From assembly GCA_963682055.1 (NCBI GenBank), contig OY821743.1, positions 17,023,566 to 17,087,565 on the forward strand: 64,000 bases of DNA. The letters are read 5' to 3'. This document shows positions 1 to 18,296 of the stretch, piece after piece. Under the pieces are notes generated by a model that was not told where the DNA came from, did not search any database, and saw nothing but the letters and a program-made list of their open reading frames with translations. Position 1 is the stretch's first letter, and each line of letters begins with the position of its first letter. This DNA is from Primula veris. Lineage: Eukaryota > Streptophyta > Magnoliopsida > Ericales > Primulaceae. Made by a program: the position numbers and the translations under genes.

Positions 1-358
1 GTCCAGAACTTTCAAATAACTGCAGAAAAGACCCATGAGTTCACAATTTATCAAACTTGACCCTCTAGTTATTTTCTTCTATCCCTCTCCTTTTCTTTGT
101 TTTTATTCCGAATGAGGTTCATTACATTAAGCCATGTGTTTAGAAAGGTGCACTTCTACTTGTGTAGATTATTAAACTGTCTAAGTTCGGAAACGTTTGT
201 CAATTCAATAGCGGCTTCTGCTGCTGCATCAGCTACAAAAAAATTGGGAAAAATATTCAAAGTTTTGAATATCTTCTTTCTCAAACAATTTTTTATTTCT
301 ATTTCATGATTTTGCTTTCTAAGTGCGTGACTTGTGAATTTTTTTTGCCGATCTTCAG
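1..358 (+). other. Intron upstream of the first visible APL exon
   Basis: AT-rich sequence ending in a pyrimidine-rich tract and AG at 357-358, immediately before the exon that encodes the [12 protein letters not shown] loop. In this family a transit-peptide exon precedes it; I do not find a convincing one here, so this stretch is read as intron, with exon 1 outside the window. Small open frames here look like chance. Confidence 0.5.
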
Positions 359-3300
359 GTATTTGATACACCAATTTTCGAGCTATCAAGAGTAGAAGCA
401 AAAAATGTAGCGGCGATTATATTAGGTGGTGGTGCTGGGACTCGTCTTTTTCCACTAACTAGCAAAAGATCTAAACCTGCAGTAAGATATTTAAACCAGC
501 CTAACTTATTTTTATAAATATTCTTTTTAGCAATCATTGATCTGGTAACAAAATTTGACTAAACTATGAACTTTTTTTGTTGGATTAGGTTCCGATCGGA
601 GGGTGCTATAGGCTTATAGATGTACCCATGAGTAATTGCATCAACAGTGGTATACGAAAGATTTTTATCATGACCCAATTTAATTCTTTCTCACTCAATC
701 GACACATAGCTCGCACTTACAACTTTGGGAATGGTATATCATTTGGCGATGGTTTTGTCGAGGTAAGTTAATGTAGTGACTTTGCCAGTACCAATGAATT
801 CTTACTACCTGACTTCAAGTTTAACGTGGATAACTCGCATTATAATTTTGTTTATCGTGTACAAATTAGTTTGATTTAAACGTTTTTCAGACTGTTAAAA
901 ATTCATTAGCTCATATTTTCCTTTTTTTATTTTACTTTTTCAGAAATTGACGCTTAGAATAAGCGTTGTTGCTACAGCTAATTAAGAAATTGTTATTTAT
1001 TCAGGTTTTGGCTGCCACCCAAACACCGGGAGAAGCAGGAAAGACGTGGTTCCAGGGAACAGCAGATGCTGTGAGGCAATTTACCTGGGTTTTTGAGGTA
1101 AGTAGCTAAGCTCATTTGATGTTTTGTTCGATTTTTTGCATTTTTCGGATATTAAACTTCTTTCTTATGAGAAATGTAACTATCTTGTTGTTTCACTTCT
1201 GTTTATGGTGCTAATATGTGTACACAACTTTTTAAGGATCGACAAGTTTAGTTTGTTCGAAGTTTGGTCACTTGTTAGACATTGACACTGAAATAAGTGT
1301 GGAAAGTAATGTGTGATGGCGATTTTTTTGGAGTATTGAGATTTTGTGTGTGTATGAGAATTACTCAGAGAAAGCATGCTTTTTCTCTCCTCCTCCATTT
1401 TTCAATAGTTTGGTAAAAGTAGTAACTTTTCCTTTACTTGTTTTAACAGGATGCTAAGACCAAGAACGTGGAACATATATTGATATTGTCTGGTGATCAT
1501 CTCTATAGAATGGACTATATGGACTTTGTACAGGTACTTGTTCTTTGAGTCTGTTCGACACTTATTTGTGCATAAAAAACTTTTCGCATACGCTGAAGTA
1601 GTATCTTTGTGATTGTAAAAGGTACATATAGAAATCGTTTCATTGCTGTTGTGTTTAGCATCAATTTGTAATTTTTATTGTTATTGCAGAAGCATATCGA
1701 CTCAAATGCTGATATAACTGTTTCATGTGTCCCCATGGATGATAGGTAAGATATTCTTCCTTTTGACTTTAAGCTGCGTTGTTGATGTGATCAAGTTATC
1801 AATGCATTAAGTTTTAACACCCAGTTTTAAAAATCTTTACTCCATTTTGCGTGTTCAAAATTGTTGATTGGACCTTAATTGTTCTCTGGACAGACATTTA
1901 TCTCTTTTATATCACTTTTAAACTACTGATTTGATGTGACAGCCGAGCATCTGATTATGGGTTGATGAAGATTGACAAAACAGGACGTGTCACCCAATTT
2001 GCCGAAAAGCCAAAAGGGATTGCACTAAAGCAAATGGTACATTGTCATATTTATAGAGTCTAAAGTTACCCCCAAAAAAACCTTGGATGTTTTTGCACCT
2101 TTTTGTTTTAAAGCTTTGTCCCTACTTCTGCTACGATAACGTCTAGACTTTTATTAGTATTGCTGTTTCATTCAACTTCGCATTTCCATTCCCATGTTAA
2201 GTATTATATGAAGCTTACATTCAAGCTACTCTAAAACTTTTATATAAGGCTAATTTCATGCTCAGGCATAAAAGGAAGCCTTGCTGGTTTCTATCGTTAC
2301 TTTATAATGTTACTTAATATTGTTATTAATTGTGATAATGTTCTAGCAAGTAGACACCACTGTTCTTGGATTGTCTGAGGATAATGCAGCAAAATATCCG
2401 TATATTGCATCAATGGGTGTTTACGTGTTCAAAACCGACGTGTTGCTAAAGCTTTTGAAATGGAGATACCCTTCTTGCAATGATTTCGGGTCCGAAATCA
2501 TTCCTTCGGCTGTATCAGATCATAATGTCCAGGTATGCTCAAGTTTTCTGAACTAATTGAGTATAATAAATAGTCCCTAACTAGTCAATCTTTTAGGTCA
2601 CATCACATGGTAGCATGCCATGTAGCATGGTGTCAGAATCTCACTGCTACCCTTTAAAAGAAGAACGACTGAATTCCAACTGTTTGATAATATAAAAATC
2701 TACAAGCAAGACGGGCATATAGAAAAATAATGTCCCCCTCGCTAACAGCAAAAGGCAAAAGCTCTTAGATCATAGCCTCATTAGGCGAAATTGTAGCAGA
2801 TTAACTAACAGCATCTACGCCAGTGACACTTTGCTCCATTTATTTCCCTCACATTTTTCTCTGTAGTTCATAAGCTAATGCATTATGTCCCATGAAAACT
2901 GGAAATTGTGAATTATGATTTAAACACCTTTTTTTGTTATAACTTAATCAATATGTTTTATTTTGGATTCTTTTCAATTCTCAGGCATTTTTATTCAACG
3001 ACTACTGGGAAGACATAGGGACTATAAAGTCCTTTTTCGATTCCAATTTAGCTCTCACAAAGCAGGTTAATTTTCTAATTCGTTAATTTATTGCTTATTA
3101 AGTACTTCCTAAGTTCTACTCGATTTTCCTTGAGCTATCATGTTATACCATATCCTAAAAAGATATAGTAGTCTAGTGTCTTTTCATCTATCCAAAGTTC
3201 TACTTCGATGTGTTAAAAAAAATGTATTTTTCTGTGCAGCAGCCAAGCCTTAGATTCTTGCCACCTACCAAGATTGTGCAAGGAAGTGCAAGTACGCTAT

Positions 3301-4414
3301 GGATATTTTTAGTGGTAGAGGAGCCTACTGTTCTGCAAATTTAGCAGGTACGCTGGTGATCTTGATTTGGTCGAGTTTGTTGCAGGCTGTAGATCATTGA
3401 TTCATGGGTCGAGTTTGTTGAGCTGTAGATGAACTTATCTTCACATGGGTGTCTCACGAATGCAGCGTCAACTCCATAGTGGGTGTTCGCTCACGCCTAG
3501 AGAGTGGTGTGGAGCTTGAGGTGACTTTGTAGTTCGTTATTTATACTACAAGTTTACAACAGTAATCATTTACTTGACTACATGTAATGTGGCCACTGAT
3601 GAAACAAGGATCAATTCTTTTGTTAATATAGGGGACCCAGAGTTCTTTAATTGTAAGATTTGAAGTAAACGACATGACGAAAAATTAACCATGTTTGCCA
3701 TGTTCTCCAGTAGGAGTTATAATTCCCTTTCATCACAGCCTAGACCGAATGTGGCAGTTAATCTTGGTATTTTCGAGTGTGACTGACATTATTTGTGCTA
3801 AACATTTTCCCTTTTTTTTCCCTCTTTTCTCACAGGATACGATGATGATGGGTGCAGACTACTACCAAACAGAATCTGAAATTGCCTCTTTGCTAGCTGA
3901 GGGAAAGGTTCCGGTTGGAGTTGGCCGGAACACCAAAATCAGGTTATTCATATACTAATCTTTACTATATGTACTTTAAGTCATCACCAAAACTTTTTTG
4001 GAACAAATATCAATTTGTATCAAATAATAAACCGATTTTTTTTTGCTAACTAAATTTTGATTTGGTTAAGGAATTGCATTATCGACAAGAATGCCAAGAT
4101 AGGACGGGATGTCGTCATTGCAAATAAAGAGGTACAATGTTTTTTTTTTTTTCTGTTGAGAATTTGGAGTTAAATATTTGAAATCTAATTAGGCTTGGGC
4201 CTTTGTGACATAGACTTTGTCCGCATCTACTGAAAGTCTGAAATAGCTGTTGTAGAACTACATACCAACATAAGCTATTATAATTAAATTTGCTAGGTAT
4301 TATTTTTTGCAGAACGTTGAAGAGGCAGAGAGACCGGATGAAGGGTTCTACATAAGATCCGGGATCACTGTAGTACTAAAAAACGCAACTATTAAAGACG
4401 GAACCGTAATATGA
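359..4414 (+). pseudogene. APL: ADP-glucose pyrophosphorylase large subunit, broken in exon 8 (5' end outside window)
   Basis: ADP-glucose pyrophosphorylase makes ADP-glucose from glucose-1-phosphate and ATP in plastids, the committed step of starch synthesis; the large subunit is mainly regulatory. Visible exons with GT-AG borders: 359-481, 589-762, 1005-1097, 1450-1533, 1690-1745, 1943-2036, 2347-2532, 2985-3065, (3240-3520 damaged), 3836-3942, 4071-4131, 4313-4414. Key motifs are [12 protein letters not shown], the [13 protein letters not shown] active-site region, [30 protein letters not shown], and the C-terminal RSGITVV...DGTVI ending in TGA at 4412. Sequence such as ARTYNFGNG and [11 protein letters not shown] identifies the large rather than small subunit. 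All phases agree, giving 386 aa without exon 8. The transit-peptide exon lies upstream of the window. Exon 8 (about 64 codons in the family) starts at 3240, lacks roughly 15 codons, hits TAG at 3342-3344, contains a duplicated segment and regains the family reading only near 3458 in a shifted frame. Identity is certain; loss of function is likely but not proven, because exons 7 and 9 are in phase. Confidence 0.85.
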
Positions 4415-4545
4415 AACTGATAAGTTCCTTAATACTATTATGGTATAAGGATTAGATCCTATGATTAGGGGTAAGCAATAAGTTTGTCGCTCCAGTGTGT
4501 AAATAAGCTCTTATCTTCTTTCGTGTGTAATAATGCGGTAACTAT

Positions 4546-4789
4546 AAGACAATGTAGTTCCAAATAAAGCAGTTTCTGCATGTTTTCTGAACTATAGCTT
4601 CGTAAAGATGAGGTGTTACTTGTTACATAAGTTTGTTCTTATTTAATGAACATTGCCTATTCAAGTTAAGACAATGTAGTTCCAAATAAAGCAGTTTCTG
4701 CATGTTTTCTGAACTATAGCTTCGTAAAGATGAGGTGTTACTTGTTACATAAGTTTGTTCTTATTTAATGAACATTGCCTATTCAAGTT
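4546..4789. repeat. Perfect 122-bp tandem duplication, 3' region of APL
   Basis: The segment 4546-4667 (starting AAGACAATGTAG) is repeated without any visible mismatch at 4668-4789. Each copy carries a possible poly(A) signal (AATAAA within CCAAATAAAGC), so the 3' end signals of the upstream gene are doubled. Identity implies a very recent event or an assembly duplication. Confidence 0.9.
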
Positions 4790-5512
4790 GTTTAATGTTT
4801 ATTAAGATGCTTGCAAGTAACTTGGAAGTTTTCTGATCAAATTTCTGATTTGGGTGTTAAAGGGTTAATAGAGACCAAACCAGATGTTGCCGATTCGCCC
4901 GTTTTGTAGGATTGTTTTGCTTGGTTTTGGCTCCAATGAAACTAACTTCAAAAAAATTGGTTATATATCTACAGAAGAATTAGCACATTTTAGTACGTAC
5001 TTTGTTCAATGATCAGGTATTATTCCTAATCATTTAAAACCGTCGTTTGTTCAGTTCATTTTAGTAATGTAGATGTTATCCGCTCTTTACTACATCGCCT
5101 TACCATCAAGGTTTGAATCGTAACCCCTCAAAGTGAAATTAGGAAGAACTAATTAGTAATATAACCGAGACACTAAAAACTGAATCATCAAGCCAATGTA
5201 AAAAACTACAAGAGATGATAAATCCATGTGTAGAACAGAAGAACTACTTAACGTTAACTAAAAGTTATATATATAAAAATAACTATGATTCCATTAGTGC
5301 TGTTTAAAAACTATTGTGATTTTTTTGTTTATTATATCAAAACTAGAAAATACGCAATCAATACGTTCCCAATTAATTATTTTTTACGAAATTACGTTTA
5401 ATTTTGACTAGTTTATAACATGTATAAAAATTGTTGAAATAAAAAATTTAAAAACTAAAGTAAATCATATAATTTAATGTTTGAAACATGTGATTAATTT
5501 AAAAATCAAGGG
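4790..5512. other. Intergenic, nothing recognised
   Basis: AT-rich spacer between the end of the APL gene region and the hairpin element in front of the ornithine carbamoyltransferase gene. No ORF with family features, RNA gene or repeat was found. Confidence 0.5.
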
Positions 5513-5727
5513 AAGCAGTGTGTCTGACTCTGAGTCAGGGTGACTCAGAGTCCAAAATTGCTAATAAAATGTTCAATTTTATTTTAATTGTTTTTTATTT
5601 TTAAAGTTAAAATTATGTAAAACTTACGTAAACTTAAGTTTTACATAATTTTAATTTTAAAAATAAAAAACAATTAAAATAAAATTAAGTATTTTATTAA
5701 CAATTTTGGACTGAATCACACTACTTA
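5513..5727. mobile_element. Fold-back MITE with long hairpin in the OTC promoter
   Basis: The arms at about 5549-5626 and 5636-5712 are near-perfect reverse complements (one arm contains AGTCCAAAATTG, the other CAATTTTGGACT), giving a stem of about 75 bp around a loop of a few bases. Outer ends are related (GCAGTGTG... and the reverse complement of CACACTACTT), but the left end carries an extra insert with TGAGTCA and TGACTCA motifs at 5531-5547. Size and structure fit a MITE; no clear target-site duplication was found. It ends about 35 bp before the TATA box. Confidence 0.7.
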
Positions 5728-5761
5728 CGGAATCAAATGATATAAACTTAGTTAGGATTTG

Positions 5762-5768
5762 TATATAA
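5762..5768 (+). promoter_or_regulatory. TATA box of the ornithine carbamoyltransferase gene
   Basis: TATATAA sits 46 bp before the ATG at 5814, followed by a pyrimidine-rich leader (TCTCCATCTATCTATCTTTG) of the kind seen at plant transcription starts. The resulting 5' UTR would be very short. Confidence 0.5.
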
Positions 5769-5813
5769 CTCGGTCTCCATCTATCTATCTTTGTCTTTTG
5801 TGTGTGTGCAAAA

Positions 5814-12588
<6,775 letters not shown>

Positions 12589-14442
12589 GGTGAAGGTTCC
12601 GGGTTTTTTTATTTCCTCTTAAAGTTATCTATGATGCTTAGAGATGATGATGTAGTCAGACCTTGAACTGTTTTCCTATTCGGGAATGTCCGTTCCTTTT
12701 CTTTTTATTTCTTAAGCCCCTTTAAAATTCCGCATCGTGGCCATCGAATCAAAATACGATGGCTGAGTTGCATTGCTTTACAAGAAAACTAAAGACAGGA
12801 ATTTTTAATTGCATTGCATCTCAGCTGCCGGATAAAGTAATACAAAATTTCATGAATTGCGGCAACTCGTTTTAGGGAAATGTCTGTTTATGTAGATACC
12901 CTTTGACCTGGTTTTGAGTTTGATGTATTTGGTTGTAGTTTGTACTTTGTACCAATTATCTGCGTATCCTGAGAGGAAACAAGATGAGAAAAATATTTCA
13001 CCAAATAGCAAGTCATTAAAATGTAAAAATTTGAAGACTCTCCCAAAGAAAAGGATAAAAATGATAATGTACAATTTGTTGAAGTTTGGTTCCTCAGCAA
13101 ATTGGGCGACATGTTTCTTGTGTTGTATTCTTTGTGAAATCAATAATCAGATGCTTGCTTGTCATTCAAAATCAACTGTGAGATTGTCCAAGGAAAATAG
13201 ATAGAAATTTGTCATCTCCTTAGAAAACGGTTTACATCATGATAAAAAAGAAAATCTCTACTGGTTTTACATCACAATTGATGCATCGAAATCTGTTTTA
13301 AAAGTATTAAGAAATGCCGAAGCAGATGCAAACAACATAAAAGTCGTGAGGGAATATCTCAAAACTTCATTTTTGTACAGTGTAGATAATAACAGAGAAA
13401 AAAAACCTCAGCAGATTTTGTATTATAATCAAGAGTATGGAGCATAGCGTCAGTATATTCATTTGGTTTTCTGTTTAAGCAAAAAGGAGTTTCCATAACC
13501 TCGTTGATTACTTCAGATTAACTCCTCTGTGGATAATAAGTGTATTGCATTTAGGGCTGAAGATGAAGTGAAACAAACCGGAAAAGACTCTCTTCATGTT
13601 TGTTTAATGAAAAGCTTGTTCGTGTTCATTTACTACTGATGTTCATGAACTGCATGCTTGACGAAACGAACATGAATTTTTGTATGAGCGGTTCATCTAA
13701 CTTAAAACCTTAAACAAAGGGCAGTGAATCAAAAGGCATATCCAAGGCCCGTAAAAGTGTAAAACTACGGAGATTTTATTGTGCAGAAATGTGGCACTTG
13801 GGCTTATAATAAGAAGCACAATATGTCTATTCTATATACCATGCATATCGTTGAACTATAAAGATGATCTGAAAGTTTTATGATGAAAGCGAACCCCGAA
13901 CTCCATCACTCATCACCTTGTATCAGGTTGGGTAAGTGATCAATGAGTCTTACACGCATAATAATCGCCATCTTTCTTGAGATCCCTCTTCTTGTAGATT
14001 TTCGTAGTTTTGTATCAAGTAAACCTGGTCGACTGGACGTCTGTACTAAGTAAACCTGGTCGACTGGACGTCTGTACGTAATAATCTGAGCGGTAAAGAC
14101 TTGCATGTCAATTGACTCATTTGTTACATTGTTAAAAATATATATTAAGAGACAGACAGATGAAAGTATATAGTTGGAATCTTTGATCATGGTCCCCAAT
14201 TGGTACAGCCACACTCAACAACAAAATGCAAAATTCTCAAAGGTAGTTGTCACATATCTGACTTTTCTCAATCATTACTATGATGAACATGTACTCTAAT
14301 TTGGAATTTTTAATTTACTTAATGTAAGATGGTTCATAAGACATGGCCAGCTAAGGCTCAAGAAGTCTACTCTCCAACTATTATTATAACTGCTAATTAT
14401 AACAAACATTCTAATTTCAGAAACATCAGTTTCTGTGAGGAA
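12589..14442. other. Intergenic spacer after OTC
   Basis: Holds the presumed OTC 3' UTR (first few hundred bases) and AT-rich spacer. A 31-bp unit (starting AAGTAAACCTGG) is present twice in tandem at 14017-14047 and 14048-14077. Short open frames on both strands have no recognisable domain. Confidence 0.45.
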
Positions 14443-15224
14443 ATGAGAGGAAGAGTTGTTGTTCTGGTTCTCTTTTGTTGGGCAGCTCTCACCATTATAA
14501 CTCCTATTCTTGTTCGGATGTCGGCTTCTGCAAAAGCTACCTTAAATTTGAATGGTATGTTATTAACTTGCTACCAAAAAACTTGATTTATATTTCTGTC
14601 TTTTCTATTCAATGCTGATGGAAACTTGAAAACGCCTTTTAATGAGGCCTTGAAATGAAGTGTTTTAGCAAACGATACATTTTTCAGAAAATAAGCTGGT
14701 TTTTTTACACTGAGAAATAAATGGGGTTCATCAAGCTTATAATTTTTTTAGACCAGATTTCGGTTATTTTAAGCTACCAAACCAAATGGATTACAGCTTA
14801 TAAGTTAGCTTAAAATACGCAACCACGGAATTTCATGAAAACTTCTTGAGTTATAGTCTTATAGAGTTACCGAAAGTTGTTCCGACTATCTTCTTTTGAA
14901 GGAAATAAAAACAGCAATGGTGTGTTTGTAAAAGAAAAAAAATTCTCAGTGAAATGATTGCCATTATGAATTAAGTGAGTACAACTTGGACACTTTTTAA
15001 TCATTTTTGAAACAGAGTCGTTATTGATAATGTTTTAATGGATATTTCATTTGGAAGAGGGTAGGAGAAACATATTTACAGATCCGTAAATTTTTTGGCC
15101 TTTCATGATTTCTCCTTTTGCAGGCGAGAGAAGCGAAATGATCATGGCTAAAATTTATACATTGCTACCAAGAAGAGCACTCGTACGGTACTACCACATA
15201 CACCAGTATCAACACCGGTTTTGA
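14443..15224 (+). CDS. Possible small two-exon gene for a membrane-anchored or secreted peptide (unrecognised)
   Basis: An ATG at 14443 opens a frame with a basic start (MRGR) followed by a strongly hydrophobic stretch (VVVLVLFCWAALTIITPILV), the pattern of a signal anchor or signal peptide. A GT donor follows at 14555. An acceptor at 15122-15123 joins in phase to a short second exon (15124-15224) encoding a basic tail with PRRALVRYYH and a TGA stop, about 70 aa in all. I do not recognise the family. It may be a true small gene, a fragment of a larger gene whose first exon encodes a type II membrane anchor, or chance. Support is only the hydrophobic profile and the workable splice sites. Confidence 0.2.
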
Positions 15225-18200
15225 AATGTAAAACATATAAACCAATAACAGTGAACTAATCCGAAGTTGAGTGTTGCAGTATAATTAGATTTGCTCTTTT
15301 CTAGTTAGTCACGGTCTTATTGTAAGATCCGATCATTTCACGATTGGTTATTCTTAAAATGTTTAATTTATTGAACGACGGTGGGATGTTCTTTATTAAG
15401 AGACATTTACTTTACAAAGTATGATAACACATGCTATTTTTTGGTTGATGTTTCACAATCTGAAATGTGAGTTGAGAAATCCCTTCATATTCATTTGCTT
15501 GTTTCGAAACACAACATTCTTTTTATACTTTTGCTTTCAAGTATATATTCTTTTGATAGATAGCAACAATTGATTGACACATTGTAGATAAACGTAGCTA
15601 GTAATTATTTGTACTTTCTTACCCGTAAATATATATGCCTTGTAGATTTAAGTAGTTCTTATTTGATTCATGTTTTTTCTCGAAGAAATTAATATTCGTT
15701 ACCGATATTTACATTCTAGAATTCTTAATATGCAAAAAGACACTTTACTTTGTACCAAACATAATTTTTATAACGTTATAGTAATATTTAAAATTACTTA
15801 AACGTATATAGATAATGAATTAAAATTACAATGTGCGGCAATTCCTAATTCGCATAATAACGAAAACAAGGCTTGGTGGGGAATTATATTGCACTTTAAT
15901 TAGCATGGCCATGAATGGAAGACATGATGTTTCACTAGTTTTCTAACTGAACATGCTTTTAATTCGTAATTGCATGCTTCTCAGCTAACTTGATTCCCCT
16001 TCATTTGTTGCTTATTTCTCACTTGAATTTCGACGAAACCCACAAAAAAATTGGAAGTGATCTGCTTAAATTTTATTTTACAGGCCCTTTTCGATACAAT
16101 TCACAATCTTGACAATCAGTGCCGGTTCAAGCAATGAACCACGTTTTTAGCGGGCTAAATAGTGGAAAAACGAGTTTTTAAAGATTTTTTCAAGCTTTAA
16201 ATCGAGCCTTAAACCACGTTTTTTTTACTACGTACGAATACGCTTTGTAAAACAATGCTTTATAGTTGTTTGGAGAATGTCACTTTTCACACTTTTAGCA
16301 ACTAATACACACAATAATGAAATTTAACAAAAGGCTGCTATCAGGCAAAAACAATGTATCCAACTCAGGGATTCATAATGCACTTTAAATGGAGTAAGCA
16401 TGATTATTTAGCATGACTATGAAAGAAAGACATGATGTTTCACCTTTCTAAACCTAACATAATTCTCATAATCTAAAGGGTCTACATGCTTTCTCACAAT
16501 TCTTGTTCTAGAATCTGTAAGAATAAATTAAACTTTTACCTTTTATTTGGTAACCCACAAAAAATATTGGAAGTGGTCGACTTGACTCTCGAGTGTTTAC
16601 AGTTTACGATATATGACAATGTGCTATGGTAGTTCTTATAGTCAAAACTTGAAGGCAAGGTACAAAATAAAAAAGGTAGTAACCCACATACCGAGTTTAG
16701 ACACGTACACTGGGCGTCCCTATAATTTTAGAACTTCAGTCCCGATAAAAATTGTCACCTATTTTCTTACCCAAACAATTTTTTTTTTAAAAAAATCATC
16801 TATCGATCACGTGATATACGTTGGTATCTTAGCTAAATGGCTGCTATAACTTAGGTCAGAATCACCTCACAACCGCATCTTATTTTAGTACATCATAGAC
16901 GGTTGATGATTAAGAAAAGGACATAAAGATCATTGTTATGACGACATAATATTGAAATTTAGATTTTTAACTTCATACAATATCAAATTGGAATAGGCTC
17001 ATAGAGACCATCCACTTACAGACACTTGCATTTTCTTACATGGAAATAGACAAAATCAAACAATCCCCAATAATTGAAACTATTTTTATCAAAATTGTAT
17101 CAAATTGCAATTTTGATCGACTTATAATTTTTATCAAAATTGTCGGAATGAAATTTTTTTAAATCTAATCATAAAATTTAACATCTGAACTATATGATTA
17201 ACTTTTAAAAAAATTTATTCCGACAATTTTGATACAAGTTCTTGATCAGTCAAAATTACGCGTAGTTTCATAATGGATAATTAAATAGTAACTGCGGAAG
17301 TAGATGATTAAGGAAAGGACAAAAAAGATCATTGATATGACAACTCAAAGACAACATAATATTGAAAGCTTGAATTTTTAAGTCCATGTAACACCAAATT
17401 GGAATAGACTCATAGAGACCATCCACTTACCAACACTCTTATTTTCTTACATGGAAAGAGTGTATTAAATCGATAAAGCTTCGCTTGAGCGTTTTTTGTT
17501 TTTTATGAGGTTTATTGAAGCGTAAGTATCGATGTCAAAAGCATAAACCTTAGCAATGTTTTTATTTATACCTATTTCAACTTTATAACTATATCGATGT
17601 TTATTTGACGAGCCTTATATATTATATTAGTCAAAAGAATGAATAAAAATGAAAATTATACTATTTCAGTATCCTAAATTGAGTATCATTCATAGAGACC
17701 TTTTTTTTTTCTTCATATTTAATGACTTGTAGTAACTCACTATTACTATCAATTATAGGAAATATAAACAATATTCTATTGATAAAAAATGGATAATATA
17801 TTTGTTTTGGGTCTTAATTTACAAGCCAATGTTTTTCCAATGATATGAATTTTAAATTTTTAAGTAATATTGCGAGCTATTTAAGTATGGAGACGTGTTT
17901 TTAGAGTATTGGCACGTAAAAACGAGTTTTTTGGGCTTTGTCTTGAAACTCAACAATTTTTTCTGTACGCCTTGAGCTAAAGAAAGCTCTAAGGCGTCTC
18001 AAAGACGGATTTTTTTAAACATTGCATGGAAATACACAAAATCAAGCAATCCCATCCTGAACGGTAGATGATTAATAAAAGGACAATAAGATCATTCTTA
18101 TGACAACGTAATATTCAAAAATTTAAATTTTTAACTTCATACAACAAATTGGAATAGACTCATAGAGATCATCCATTTACAGACACTCACATTTCCTTAC

Positions 18201-18296
18201 ATGGAAATACACAAAATCAAGCAATCCCCAATAAGTGAAACTACTCCTTGTTCCATAGCAAAAGATGCAAAATGATTTGTATTCCTTTAAGGTATC
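15225..18296. repeat. 3'-flanking region of the reductase gene, repeated several times
   Basis: A module of about 180 bp (starting near ACGGTAGATGATTAA..AAGGAC, containing AATAGACTCATAGAGACC and ending CAAGCAATCCCC) occurs at about 16898-17082, 17300-17457 with 18025-18052, 18060-18242, and again before the intact reductase gene at about 32395-32585. Sequences at 15920-16130 and 16420-16680 also match 30340-30550 and 32000-32260. This is the downstream flank of the triplicated minus-strand gene, with local tandem copies. No gene was found in it. Confidence 0.6.
17458..18024. mobile_element. Non-autonomous hAT-like element
   Basis: Flanked by an exact 8-bp duplication CATGGAAA (17450-17457 and 18025-18032). 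The ends GAGTGTATTAAA... and the reverse complement of the right end, CAATGTTTAAAAAAATCC, are weakly related TIRs. The insertion splits one copy of the 3'-flank repeat, whose neighbouring copies are uninterrupted, which confirms the borders. No coding capacity. Confidence 0.65.

Noticed and set aside
13906..14214. 102-aa minus-strand frame after OTC
   Set aside because: Includes a 31-bp tandem duplication, has no recognisable domain and no promoter or splice signals.
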